DNA from: Streptomyces anulatus
GTDB taxonomy: Bacteria > Actinomycetota > Actinomycetes > Streptomycetales > Streptomycetaceae
DNA length: 30,393 nucleotides
NCBI RefSeq assembly: GCF_000721175.1
Contig: NZ_JOEZ01000055.1
Coordinates: 1 to 30,393 of the forward strand
Direction of reading: 5' to 3'
In this document: one piece after another, positions 15,993 to 24,013 of the stretch
Numbering within the stretch: position 1 is the first letter of the stretch
How the letters are laid out: every line of letters begins with the position of its first letter
Position numbers and translations under genes: made by a program
Notes under the pieces: model-generated
Told to the model about the DNA's origin: nothing
Seen by the model: only the letters and a program-made list of their open reading frames with translations
Database searches by the model: none

Positions 15993-17978
15993 TCAGCTCT
16001 CCTGTCGCTGGCGGCGGGTGGTGGGCTGGGTGACCCGGTCGAGCATCAGGCCGAGGCAGACGATGGCCGCTCCGGCGACGAGGCCGGTGGCCAGGTCGCC
16101 CTGGGCGAGGCCGAGGACGACCTCGTAGCCGAGTGCGCCCGATCCGACGAGTCCGCCGATGATGACGACGGCGAGGACCAGCACCACGGCCTGGTTGACG
16201 GCGAGCAGCAGAGAGGGCCTGGCCAGCGGGATCTGGACCTGGCGCAGTTGCTGGCCCGGGGTCGCGCCCAGCGAGCGGGCGCACTCCATCGCCGCCGGGT
16301 CGACGCCCCGCAGCCCCTGGGTGGTGACGCGGATGACGGCGGGCAGCGCGTAGATGACCGCGGCGGCGGCGGCGGGGGCGCGGCCGACGCCGAAGAGGGC
16401 GACGACGGGGATCAGGTAGACGAACTGCGGCATGGTCTGGAAGACGTCCAGGACCGGTCGCAGCAGCCGTTCCAGTCGCTCGCTGCGTGCCGCGCCGACG
16501 GCGACGCCGAAGCCGATGACCAGGGTGACCGCGACGGCGGCGAGCACCTGGCTGAGGGTGTCCATGGAGGGATCCCACACACCGAGCACGCCGATCGCGG
16601 CCATGGCGAGGACGGCGGTGGCGGCGGTGCGCCAGGTGCCGATGGTCCAGGCGAGGGCGGCGACGATGAGGAGCACCGACCACCAGGGCAGCCCGGTGAG
16701 CCCGCTGCGCAGCGGGTTGAGGATGCCGCTGGTGAAGTGGGAGGCGAGGTCGGCGGTGCCGCCGACGACGGGCACCCCGGTGTAGAGGTGGTCGACCATC
16801 CAGTCCTTGGCGGTGTTGACCGGACCGGCGATGGCCACGGTCACGTCCTCGGGCCAGACCCGGCCGTCGGTGGCCCGTCCGACGGCGGCGACGGCCGCGG
16901 TGACCACGGCGGCCAGGGTCCAGCCGCGCCAGCCGTGCAGCAGGGCGGGGCCGGTGGGCTCGGCGCCGATGCGGCGGCCGGCCGCCTCCGTCGTACGGTC
17001 CAGCACGACGGCCAGCAGCACGATCGGGATGCCCGCCGCGAGGGCGGCGCCGACGTCCACGGACGACAGCGCCTGGTAGACCCGGTCACCGAGGCCGCCC
17101 GCGCCGATCACGGACGCGATGACGGCCATCGACAGCGCCATCATGATGGTCTGGTTGAGACCGAGGAGCAGTTCCTTGCGGGCCAGCGGCAGCCGGGCAC
17201 TCAGCAGGCGCTGCCTGCCGGTCGCGCCGAGCGAGGCGACGGCCTCCATGACGCCGCTGTCCGCGCCGCGCAGGCCGAGCGCGGTGAGGCGGGCCATCGG
17301 CGGAGCCGCGTACACGACGGTGGCGAGGACGGCTCCGGGGACGCCGATGCCGAAGACCAGCACCACGGGCAGCAGATACGCGAAGGCGGGCAGCACCTGC
17401 ATGGTGTCGAGCACCGGGCGCAGGATGCGGAACGTGCGGTCCGAAAGCCCGGCCGCCAGGCCGAGGAGCAGCCCGAGCACGACGGACGCGAGGACCGCGA
17501 CGACCATCAGCGCGAGCGTCTGCATGGTCGGCACCCACATGCCGAGCAGCCCGCAGACCAGGAACGAGACGGCCGCGGTGAGGGCGAGGCGGAGGCCCGC
17601 GACCCGCCAGGCGACGGCGGCGGCGAACACGGTGACGCCCGCCCAGCCGAGGGCCAGGAGGACCAGGTACACCCCGCGCACGGAGAGCACGACGGCGTTG
17701 CTGATGTGGCCGAAGAAGTAGAGGAACAGCGGGTGGCTGTCGCGGTTGGAGACGATCCAGTCCGTCACGTCGCCGAGCGGCGCCGAGAGGTCGGCGGTCA
17801 GCGCGTCGGGCCAGATGCCCCCGCCCCAGCGGCTGTGCACGACGGGAACGACGACGGCGGCGACGAGCGCGAGCAGCAGGAGCTTGGCCGCGGCCGGGTG
17901 GTCGCGGAGGGCGGCCACCGGTCCCCGGCGTGCGCCCGCCTGCACGGCGCGGGCCGGGGTGGCCTGTGCGGTGGCCAT
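15993..17978 (-). CDS. Double-length quaternary-amine ABC permease (two fused ProW domains)
   Basis: A 661-residue protein, about twice the usual ProW/OpuAB length. It has two homologous permease halves, each with a binding-protein-dependent transport core: first half RPVLDTMQVLPAFAYLLPVVLVFG... LGLRGADSGVMEAVASLGAT; second half RPVLDVFQTMPQFVYLIPVVALFG... QGLRGVDPAAMECARSLGAT. Both carry the VMEAVASLGAT/AMECARSLGAT coupling loop. One polypeptide can thus form the complete channel that normally needs two copies. The ATG at 17978 shares a base with the stop of the ATPase gene (TGATG), and the binding-protein gene follows 1 nt later. A longer reading frame to 18098 lies inside the ATPase gene and is not the real start. 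Confidence 0.92.
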   Translation of the reverse strand: MATAQATPARAVQAGARRGPVAALRDHPAAAKLLLLALVAAVVVPVVHSRWGGGIWPDALTADLSAPLGDVTDWIVSNRDSHPLFLYFFGHISNAVVLSVRGVYLVLLALGWAGVTVFAAAVAWRVAGLRLALTAAVSFLVCGLLGMWVPTMQTLALMVVAVLASVVLGLLLGLAAGLSDRTFRILRPVLDTMQVLPAFAYLLPVVLVFGIGVPGAVLATVVYAAPPMARLTALGLRGADSGVMEAVASLGATGRQRLLSARLPLARKELLLGLNQTIMMALSMAVIASVIGAGGLGDRVYQALSSVDVGAALAAGIPIVLLAVVLDRTTEAAGRRIGAEPTGPALLHGWRGWTLAAVVTAAVAAVGRATDGRVWPEDVTVAIAGPVNTAKDWMVDHLYTGVPVVGGTADLASHFTSGILNPLRSGLTGLPWWSVLLIVAALAWTIGTWRTAATAVLAMAAIGVLGVWDPSMDTLSQVLAAVAVTLVIGFGVAVGAARSERLERLLRPVLDVFQTMPQFVYLIPVVALFGVGRAPAAAAAVIYALPAVIRVTTQGLRGVDPAAMECARSLGATPGQQLRQVQIPLARPSLLLAVNQAVVLVLAVVIIGGLVGSGALGYEVVLGLAQGDLATGLVAGAAIVCLGLMLDRVTQPTTRRQRQES

Positions 17979-19153
17979 CAGAGGGTCACCTCGCGGGAGC
18001 CGTCCGGCGCGTCTGGCGCGGCGGAAGCGTCCTGGGCGGTGGAGGCGGTGGCCGCTTCGCCCGGTCCTGTCGTTCCGGCGACGACGTCGAGCAGGCACGC
18101 GTGGTCGACGACGCCGACGAGCCGGCCGCCGTCCATCACCCGGGCGGCGGGGTCGCCGGAGCGGGAGACCGCCTCGATGGCCTCGGAGACGGTGGCGTCG
18201 GGGCGCACGGCCGGGCCGCGTTCGCCCTCCCCGGCGAGCGCGGGGCGCATGGCGGTGGCGACGGTGAGGACCTGCTCGCGCGGCACGTCGCGGACGAACT
18301 CGCGGACGTAGTCGTCGGCGGGCGAGCCCACGATCTCCTCGGGGGTGCCGAGCTGGACGATCCCGCCGTCGCGCATGAGCGCGATCCGGGTGCCCAGGCG
18401 CAGCGCCTCGCTGAGGTCGTGGGTGATGAAGACCATGGTGCGGCCCTCCTCGCGGTGCAGCCGGACCACCTCGTCCTGCATCTCGCGGCGGATCAGCGGG
18501 TCCAGCGCGCTGAACGGCTCGTCGAAGAGGAGGACGGACGGGTCCACGGCGAGCGCGCGGGCCAGGCCGACGCGCTGCTGCTGGCCGCCGGAGAGCTGGG
18601 ACGGGCGGCGGTCCTCCAGACCGGCGAGACCGACCTTCTCCACCAGTTCGGCCGCCTTCACACGGCGTTCGGCCTTGCTGAGGCCCTGGATCTCCAGGCC
18701 GTAGGCGACGTTGTCCAGCACCGTGCGGTGCGGCAGCAGTCCGAAGTGCTGGAAGACCATCGCGGCGCGGTGGCGGCGCAGTTCGCGCAGCCGGGCGCGG
18801 TCCATCGCGAGGACGTCCTCGCCGTCGATGGCGAGGGTGCCGCTGGTCGGCTCGATCAGCCGGGTCAGACAGCGTACGAGGGTCGACTTGCCGGAGCCCG
18901 ACAGGCCCATGACGACGAAGACCTCGCCCTTGCGGACGTCGAAGGAGACGTCGCGGACGGCTGCGGTGCAGCCGGTGGCCTCGCGCAGTTCGGCGGGCGG
19001 GAGCGCGGCGTGCTCGCTGCCGGGGATCCGGTCGGCCTTGGGGCCGAAGACCTTCCAGAGGTTACGTACGGAGAACACGGGGTTCTCGTCGGTTTCGCCG
19101 GCCCCTGCGTTCCCTTCGGGCTCGGCGGCCTTGAGGGTCTCGGTTCCGGTCAT
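17978..19153 (-). CDS. Quaternary-amine ABC importer ATPase with CBS region (ProV/OpuAA type)
   Basis: A 391-residue ATPase. Walker A is GLSGSGKST (83-91), Q-loop [23 protein letters not shown], signature [15 protein letters not shown], Walker [21 protein letters not shown], and switch THD. The [22 protein letters not shown] segment is diagnostic for the ProV/OpuAA branch. A C-terminal region (about 285-370) with [30 protein letters not shown] looks like CBS sequence, which in related OpuA systems senses ionic strength; it is short, perhaps one full CBS motif. The start at 19153 overlaps the preceding GMC gene by 4 nt (ATGA). It energises the fused permease. Confidence 0.94.
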   Translation of the reverse strand: MTGTETLKAAEPEGNAGAGETDENPVFSVRNLWKVFGPKADRIPGSEHAALPPAELREATGCTAAVRDVSFDVRKGEVFVVMGLSGSGKSTLVRCLTRLIEPTSGTLAIDGEDVLAMDRARLRELRRHRAAMVFQHFGLLPHRTVLDNVAYGLEIQGLSKAERRVKAAELVEKVGLAGLEDRRPSQLSGGQQQRVGLARALAVDPSVLLFDEPFSALDPLIRREMQDEVVRLHREEGRTMVFITHDLSEALRLGTRIALMRDGGIVQLGTPEEIVGSPADDYVREFVRDVPREQVLTVATAMRPALAGEGERGPAVRPDATVSEAIEAVSRSGDPAARVMDGGRLVGVVDHACLLDVVAGTTGPGEAATASTAQDASAAPDAPDGSREVTL

Positions 19154-20757
19154 CGGACATCGCCTCCGGTGCTGGTGCTGGTGACCGGAGCGGCGGCTCG
19201 CGCCTGCCCGGCGAGGAGTTCGGCGCACTTCTCGCCGACCATGAGGACGCCGATCATCGGGTTGACGGCGGGCATGGTCGGGAAGACCGACGCGTCGGCG
19301 ACCCGGATGCCCTGAAGGCCCCGGATGCGCAACTGCGGGTCCACGACGGCCTGTCGGTCGTCGGCCGCGCCCATCTTGCAGGTGCCGGCCGGGTGGTACA
19401 CGGTGTGGGCGACCTTGCGGGCGTACTCGCTGATGTCCTCGTCCGAGGTGACCTCGGGCCCGGGGCAGACCTCGCGCTTGAGCCAGTGGGCGAGCGGTTC
19501 GGTGGCCGCGATCTCACGGGCGAGCTTGATGCCGTCGACCAGGGTGCGGCCGTCGTGGTCGTCCTCGTCGGTGAAGTAGCGGAAGTCCAGGGCCGGCTTG
19601 ACCTCGGGGTCGGCGCTCGTGAGGTAGAGGCGGCCCCGGCTGCGCGGCTTGGGAATGTTCGGCGTCATCGACACCCCGTGCTCGGGCTTCTCGTAGCCGA
19701 GCCGCTCCGGGTTGTCGGTGAACGGGATCTGGTAGAAGTGGAACATCAGGTCCGGGCCCCGGGATCCGGGGTCGCGGCGGACGAAGAGTCCCGCGTCGGA
19801 GTCCATCGCGGAGTTCTCCGGGATGGGCCCGTCGGTCTCCCAGACGATGACGGACTCGGGGTGGTCGAGCAGGTTCTCGCCGACGCCCGGCAGGTCGTGG
19901 CGGACGTCGATGCCCAGTGCGGCCAGGTCCTCGCGCGGGCCGATCCCGGAGTGCAGCAGCAACCGGGGCGTGTCCACCGCGCCGGCGCAGACGATGACCT
20001 CGCGGGCGGCGCGCAGCAGGATCTCCTCGCCGTCCTTCGTCCGGACGTGTACGCCGGTGGCGCGGTTGCCGTCGAACTCCAGGCGGTACGCCCACGTCTC
20101 CAGCATGATCCGCAGGTTGGGGCGGTCGCCGGCCTCGATGTGCGGGTGCAGGTAGGCGACCGAGGCGGAGGAGCGCTTGTTGTTCTCGGGGTGGTAGGCG
20201 AGGTCGAAGAATCCGACGCCCTCGTGGAACGGCTCGCTGTTGAAGCTGTCCACGCGCGGGACCCCGGCCGCCTCCTGGGCGGCGTCGACGAAGTCGCGGG
20301 CGATGGCGTTGCGGTCCTTCTCGTCGACCGGGACGATGTTGTTGCGCAGCTTGGCGAAGTACGGGTCCATCGCGGCCGCGTCCCAGCCCTCGGCGCCGGC
20401 CTCGGCCCACTCGTCCCAGTCGCCGGGCAGCGGCTTGAAGCTGATGAGGGTGTTGTGCGAGGAGCAGCCGCCGAGGACCCGGGCGCGGCTGTGCCGGATG
20501 TGGGAGTTGCCGCGCGGCTGCTCGGTGGTGGGGTAGTCGTAGTCGAGGTCGCCGCCGAGGAGGCCGAGCCAGCGGCGCAGGGTGAGCACGTCGTCGCGGT
20601 CGATGTCGGTGGGGCCGCCTTCGACGACCGTGACGGTGACGTCCGGGTCCTCGGTGAGCCGGGAGGCGATGACCGAGCCGGCGGTGCCGCCGCCGACGAT
20701 CACGTAGTCGGCCACGGGGCCGTCGGGGACTGCGGTGCTGCGGGGGGTGGAAGGCAT
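19150..20757 (-). CDS. GMC flavoenzyme, choline oxidase/dehydrogenase type
   Basis: A 535-residue glucose-methanol-choline oxidoreductase that should oxidise choline to betaine aldehyde. The FAD-binding fold starts with [10 protein letters not shown] (20-28). The segment [15 protein letters not shown] places a histidine (H101) where choline oxidase has its covalent FAD histidine. E307 ([10 protein letters not shown]), H340 (DLMFHF), H455 (TVYHPAGT) and N499 (AVNPM) match, as I recall them, the choline-binding and catalytic residues of Arthrobacter choline oxidase. Escherichia coli BetA instead has a GGSSLING-type loop. The length also fits choline oxidase (about 546). A GGAG ribosome site precedes the ATG. 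The gene follows the aldehyde dehydrogenase by 100 nt and overlaps the transporter ATPase by 4 nt. Confidence 0.9.
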   Translation of the reverse strand: MPSTPRSTAVPDGPVADYVIVGGGTAGSVIASRLTEDPDVTVTVVEGGPTDIDRDDVLTLRRWLGLLGGDLDYDYPTTEQPRGNSHIRHSRARVLGGCSSHNTLISFKPLPGDWDEWAEAGAEGWDAAAMDPYFAKLRNNIVPVDEKDRNAIARDFVDAAQEAAGVPRVDSFNSEPFHEGVGFFDLAYHPENNKRSSASVAYLHPHIEAGDRPNLRIMLETWAYRLEFDGNRATGVHVRTKDGEEILLRAAREVIVCAGAVDTPRLLLHSGIGPREDLAALGIDVRHDLPGVGENLLDHPESVIVWETDGPIPENSAMDSDAGLFVRRDPGSRGPDLMFHFYQIPFTDNPERLGYEKPEHGVSMTPNIPKPRSRGRLYLTSADPEVKPALDFRYFTDEDDHDGRTLVDGIKLAREIAATEPLAHWLKREVCPGPEVTSDEDISEYARKVAHTVYHPAGTCKMGAADDRQAVVDPQLRIRGLQGIRVADASVFPTMPAVNPMIGVLMVGEKCAELLAGQARAAAPVTSTSTGGDVR

Positions 20758-20857
20758 CGGTCACTGCTCCTTCTGCAAGGTTCGTGCGTGTGCGTGGTGC
20801 TGCGAACAGCCGGGCGGGACCGGGCGGGTCCGGAAAGGGGCCCGGTCCCCGCAGGCG

Positions 20858-22360
20858 TCAGCCGGCGAACCAGCGCTGGGGGCGCGGGTTCAGGTTCTGG
20901 TAGATGTGCTTGGACTCGCGGTACTCGGCGAGCCCCGTCGGGCCGAGCTCGCGTCCCGTACCGGACTTGCCGAAGCCGCCCCACTCGGCCTGCGGCAGGT
21001 AGGGGTGGTAGTCGTTGATCCAGACGGTGCCGTGGCGCAGCCGGCCCGCGACCCGGCGGGCGCGCCCGGAGTCGGTCGTCCAGACGGCGCCCGCGAGGCC
21101 GTAGTCGGTGTCGTTGGCCAGCGTGATGGCCTCTTCCTCGGTACGGAAGGTCTCGACGGTGAGAATCGGGCCGAAGGTCTCCTCACGGACCACCTTCATC
21201 TCGCGGTGGCAGCCGTCGAGGACGGTCGGCCGGTAGAAGTAGCCGCCCTCGGGCCGTACGTCGCTGGGCTTCGGGCGTTCGCCGCCGGCCCGGACGATCG
21301 CGCCCTCCTCGCGGGCGGAGGCGACGTACGCCTCGACCTTGGCGAGCTGCTGGGCGGAGACGAGGGGGCCGCACTCCACGCCGTCGAGGGTGCCCCGGCC
21401 GAGGCGGATGGCGTCGGCGCGGCGGGCCAGCTCGGTGACGAACCGCTCGCTGATGCTGTCCTGGATGATCAGGCGGGCGCCGGCGGAGCAGACCTGGCCG
21501 CTGTGGAAGAACGCGGCGTTCAGGGCCTGGTCGACGGCGGTGTCGAAGCCCTCCTCGGTGGCGCAGGCGTCGGCGAAGACCACGTTGGGGTTCTTGCCGC
21601 CGAGCTCCAGGGCGACCTTCTTCACGGTCGGCGCGGCGGCCTGGGCCACCTTCGTACCGCTGGCGAGGCCGCCGGTGAAGGAGACCAGGTCGACGTCCGG
21701 GTGCTCGGAGAACCGGGCGCCCACCGGGTCGCCCGCGCCGGTGACCAGATTGGCCGCGCCGTCGGGCAGTCCCGCCTCGGAGAGCAGCCGCATCAGGTGG
21801 ACGGTGGAGAGCGGGGTGACCTCGCTGGGCTTGAGCACGAAGGTGTTGCCGGCGGCGAGGGCCGGGGCGATCTTCCAGCTGGCCTGGAGGAGGGGGTAGT
21901 TCCAGGGGGCGATCAGGGCGCATACGCCGACGGGCTCGTGGACGACGATGCTGTGGACCTCGGGGTCGCCCGCGTCGACGACCCGGCCGCCGCTCTCGTT
22001 CATCACGAGGTCGGCGAAGTAGCGGAAGGCGTTCGTCACGTCGTCGACGTCGACCCGGCCCTCTTCGAGGGTCTTGCCGGTGTCGCGGCTCTCGGTGATC
22101 GCGATCTCCTCGCGGTCCCGCTGGAGCAGCTCGGCGACCCGGCGCAGCAGCGCGGCCCGCTCGGCGACGGGCTTGTGCGGCCAGGGGCCGTCGTCGAAGG
22201 CGCGCCGCGCCGCCGCGATCGCCGCATCGGCGTCCTCGGCTCCGCCCTCCGCGACGACGGCCAGGACCGTGGCGTCGGCGGGGTCGAGGACCTCGCGCGT
22301 CGCGCCTGATCCGGCGGCCCGCCAGGTGCCGTCGATGTGGATGGTATTGAGCGCCGACAT
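20858..22360 (-). CDS. betB: Betaine aldehyde dehydrogenase
   Basis: A 500-residue NAD(P)-dependent aldehyde dehydrogenase. Visible catalytic parts are N154 in APWNYP, K177 in KPSE, E252 in ELGGKNPN and the nucleophile C291 in FFHSGQVCSAG. The FHSGQVCSAG loop and the C-terminal WINDYHPYLPQAEWGG, ELGPTGLAEYRESKHIYQN segments resemble Bacillus GbsA/BetB more than general aldehyde dehydrogenases. The reaction is betaine aldehyde to glycine betaine, the second step after the GMC enzyme encoded next. The start at 22360 is chosen for the GGAAGG ribosome site and the family's usual N-terminus; the frame continues upstream to 22492 but lacks support. It is the first gene of the bet-pro operon. Confidence 0.93.
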   Translation of the reverse strand: MSALNTIHIDGTWRAAGSGATREVLDPADATVLAVVAEGGAEDADAAIAAARRAFDDGPWPHKPVAERAALLRRVAELLQRDREEIAITESRDTGKTLEEGRVDVDDVTNAFRYFADLVMNESGGRVVDAGDPEVHSIVVHEPVGVCALIAPWNYPLLQASWKIAPALAAGNTFVLKPSEVTPLSTVHLMRLLSEAGLPDGAANLVTGAGDPVGARFSEHPDVDLVSFTGGLASGTKVAQAAAPTVKKVALELGGKNPNVVFADACATEEGFDTAVDQALNAAFFHSGQVCSAGARLIIQDSISERFVTELARRADAIRLGRGTLDGVECGPLVSAQQLAKVEAYVASAREEGAIVRAGGERPKPSDVRPEGGYFYRPTVLDGCHREMKVVREETFGPILTVETFRTEEEAITLANDTDYGLAGAVWTTDSGRARRVAGRLRHGTVWINDYHPYLPQAEWGGFGKSGTGRELGPTGLAEYRESKHIYQNLNPRPQRWFAG

Positions 22361-22488
22361 GTCGATTTTCGCCTTCCGTGCCTGAAATGCCCCCTCCGGT
22401 TCGGCCGGGGCGGTGCGCGGTGGACCGGGGTACGGCGCACCAGCAGCCTGGACCCCTCCCCGGTACGGCGGAATGTATGCCGAGAAAT

Positions 22489-22501
22489 TCACTCAGAGTG
22501 A
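22489..22501. promoter_or_regulatory. Operator-like palindrome upstream of betB
   Basis: TCACTCAGAGTGA is a perfect odd palindrome with 6-bp arms and one central base. It lies about 130 nt before the betB start and covers the place where the -35 box would fall if TACATT (22477-22472, minus) is the -10. A TetR-family (BetI-like) or GntR-family repressor could bind it; neither gene is in the window. Confidence 0.4.
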
Positions 22502-22694
22502 TACGGCTCACGCGGGAAGGACGCATGAAGGCTCCTCGGAGGGGCTCGGAGAGCTGTCGCGGACGCCGTGCACCGGTGCCGTCGCACGCCTCAGGCGGGC
22601 CGCTCCGCGCGCGAGCCATCCGGATACGTCATGCCGCGTCGGCGTGCCGCGTCGGACAGGAGGGAGGCCGTGCCGGAGCGGTGCGGCGCGAGCG

Positions 22695-22722
22695 CCAGGA
22701 ACCCCGGTCCTGCCGGTCCTGG
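22695..22722 (-). terminator. Probable terminator of the P450 pair
   Basis: CCAGGA (22695-22700) pairs with TCCTGG (22717-22722) and CCGG (22704-22707) with CCGG (22713-22716). This leaves a 3-nt bulge and a 5-nt loop, about 38 nt after the stop of the CYP154-like gene. Confidence 0.4.
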
Positions 22723-22759
22723 TGGCATCCGGCCCCTCCCCCGCCCGCCGACCGTGCCG

Positions 22760-24013
22760 TCAGTCCAGGAGGACGGGGAAGGCGGCCATGTCGTTCTGCG
22801 TCATCACCGGAAGCTTGGTGATCTCCTCGTCCGGGACGGCGAGGCGGAGGCCGGGGAAGCGCCCGAACAGGGCGGGCAGCGCGATGCCCGCCTCGACGCG
22901 CGACAGGGCCGCGCCGGGGCAGATGTGCGGGCCGTGGCCGAACGTCATGTGGCGGCCCCGCGTGGGCCGGGTGATGTCGAAGGCGTCGGCGTCGGGGCCG
23001 TGCTGCTCGGTGTCGCGGCCGATGGCCCGGTAGGAGATGACGACTCCTTCACCCTGGCGGATCACGCCGTCGCCGACGGCGATGTCCTCGGTGGCGAACC
23101 GCATCAGCAGATGGGTGGTGGGGGTGTCCCAGCGCAGCGTCTCCTCGATCACCGCGTCCCAGGCGGCCTCCCCGGCGAGCACCATGCGGAGCTGCTCGGG
23201 GTGGGAGAGCAGGGCGCGCACGGCGTTGAGGACGAGGCCGATGGTGGTCTCGTGCCCGGCGGCGACCATGGCTTTGAGGTTGCCCACCACCTCCTCCTCG
23301 GTGAGCGGTTCGCCGCCCTCCTCGGCCTGGATCAGCGCGCTGGTGAGATCGTCCGTGGGCCGGGCGGTCTTCTCCCGTACGAGGTCGGTGTAGAAGACGT
23401 CCAACTCGGCGAGCAGCGCGAGGCGTTCGTCCTGCGGGGTGAGCATGGAGAAGAACGCCTTGTACTGCCTGGTGAGCATGGCGTGCTGGGACTCGTCGAC
23501 GCCCATGAGCATGCCGACGACCCGCATCGGCAGCGGCTGGGCGAACACCGCCTTCAGGTCGACGACCCCGTCCTCGCCCCGCGCGGCGTCGAGGGCGTCC
23601 AGCAGTTCCTCGGTGAACTTCTCGATGTCCGGGCGGATCGCTTCGAGCCGGCGCGGGGTGAGCGCCTGCGAGGTCTTGGTGCGCAGCCGCCGGTGCTCGG
23701 GCCCGTCGACCGTGAACATGGAACGCCCGGCGTCGATCATGCCGATCAGCGGCCACGCGTGTGTGACCGCCCCGCTCTGCCAGAGTTCCCAGGCGTTGAT
23801 GTCCTTCACCAGCCGCGGTTCGACGAGGAGTTGACGCGCCTCGGCGTGCCGGGTGACCGTCCAGGCGGGTACGCCGAGGAGGTCGATCCGGGCGAGGGCC
23901 CCGGCGTCGCGCAGCCGCGTGGTCTCGCCGTCCAGGTCCTGGACCATCGGGTCGATGGTGATGGTCCCGGCGCCCGGGTCTGCGGGTGCGGCTTCGGCGT
24001 GCGGGCAGTTCAC
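22760..24013 (-). CDS. Cytochrome P450, CYP154-like
   Basis: A 417-residue class I bacterial P450 with all hallmarks: I-helix AAGHETT, K-helix ExxR in EETLR and haem loop FGHGPHICPG with C365 as thiolate ligand. Early segments (IDPMVQDLDGETTRLRDAG, EPRLVKDINAWELW, GRSMFTVDGPEHRRLR) match what I know of the Streptomyces CYP154 family, whose members oxidise aromatic polyketides, steroids or flavonoids. It starts at GTG inside the overlap GTGA with the upstream P450 gene, so the two are translationally coupled. No ferredoxin gene is adjacent. Substrate unknown. Confidence 0.92.
   Translation of the reverse strand: MNCPHAEAAPADPGAGTITIDPMVQDLDGETTRLRDAGALARIDLLGVPAWTVTRHAEARQLLVEPRLVKDINAWELWQSGAVTHAWPLIGMIDAGRSMFTVDGPEHRRLRTKTSQALTPRRLEAIRPDIEKFTEELLDALDAARGEDGVVDLKAVFAQPLPMRVVGMLMGVDESQHAMLTRQYKAFFSMLTPQDERLALLAELDVFYTDLVREKTARPTDDLTSALIQAEEGGEPLTEEEVVGNLKAMVAAGHETTIGLVLNAVRALLSHPEQLRMVLAGEAAWDAVIEETLRWDTPTTHLLMRFATEDIAVGDGVIRQGEGVVISYRAIGRDTEQHGPDADAFDITRPTRGRHMTFGHGPHICPGAALSRVEAGIALPALFGRFPGLRLAVPDEEITKLPVMTQNDMAAFPVLLD

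Larger units (their letters stand above)
22361..22759. other. Gene-free region upstream of betB
   Basis: About 400 nt without a convincing gene. The part near betB holds a 13-bp palindrome (22489-22501) and a weak -10 box on the minus strand (TACATT, 22477-22472). The part near the P450 pair holds a probable terminator hairpin (22695-22722). A short direct repeat of TGCCGCGTCGG occurs near 22631 and 22644. Confidence 0.5.

Noticed and set aside
22524..22821. Possible small gene on the plus strand with GGAAGGA before ATG at 22524.
   Set aside because: Its Arg/Pro/Ser-rich translation has no recognisable features and it runs antisense into the end of the CYP154-like gene.
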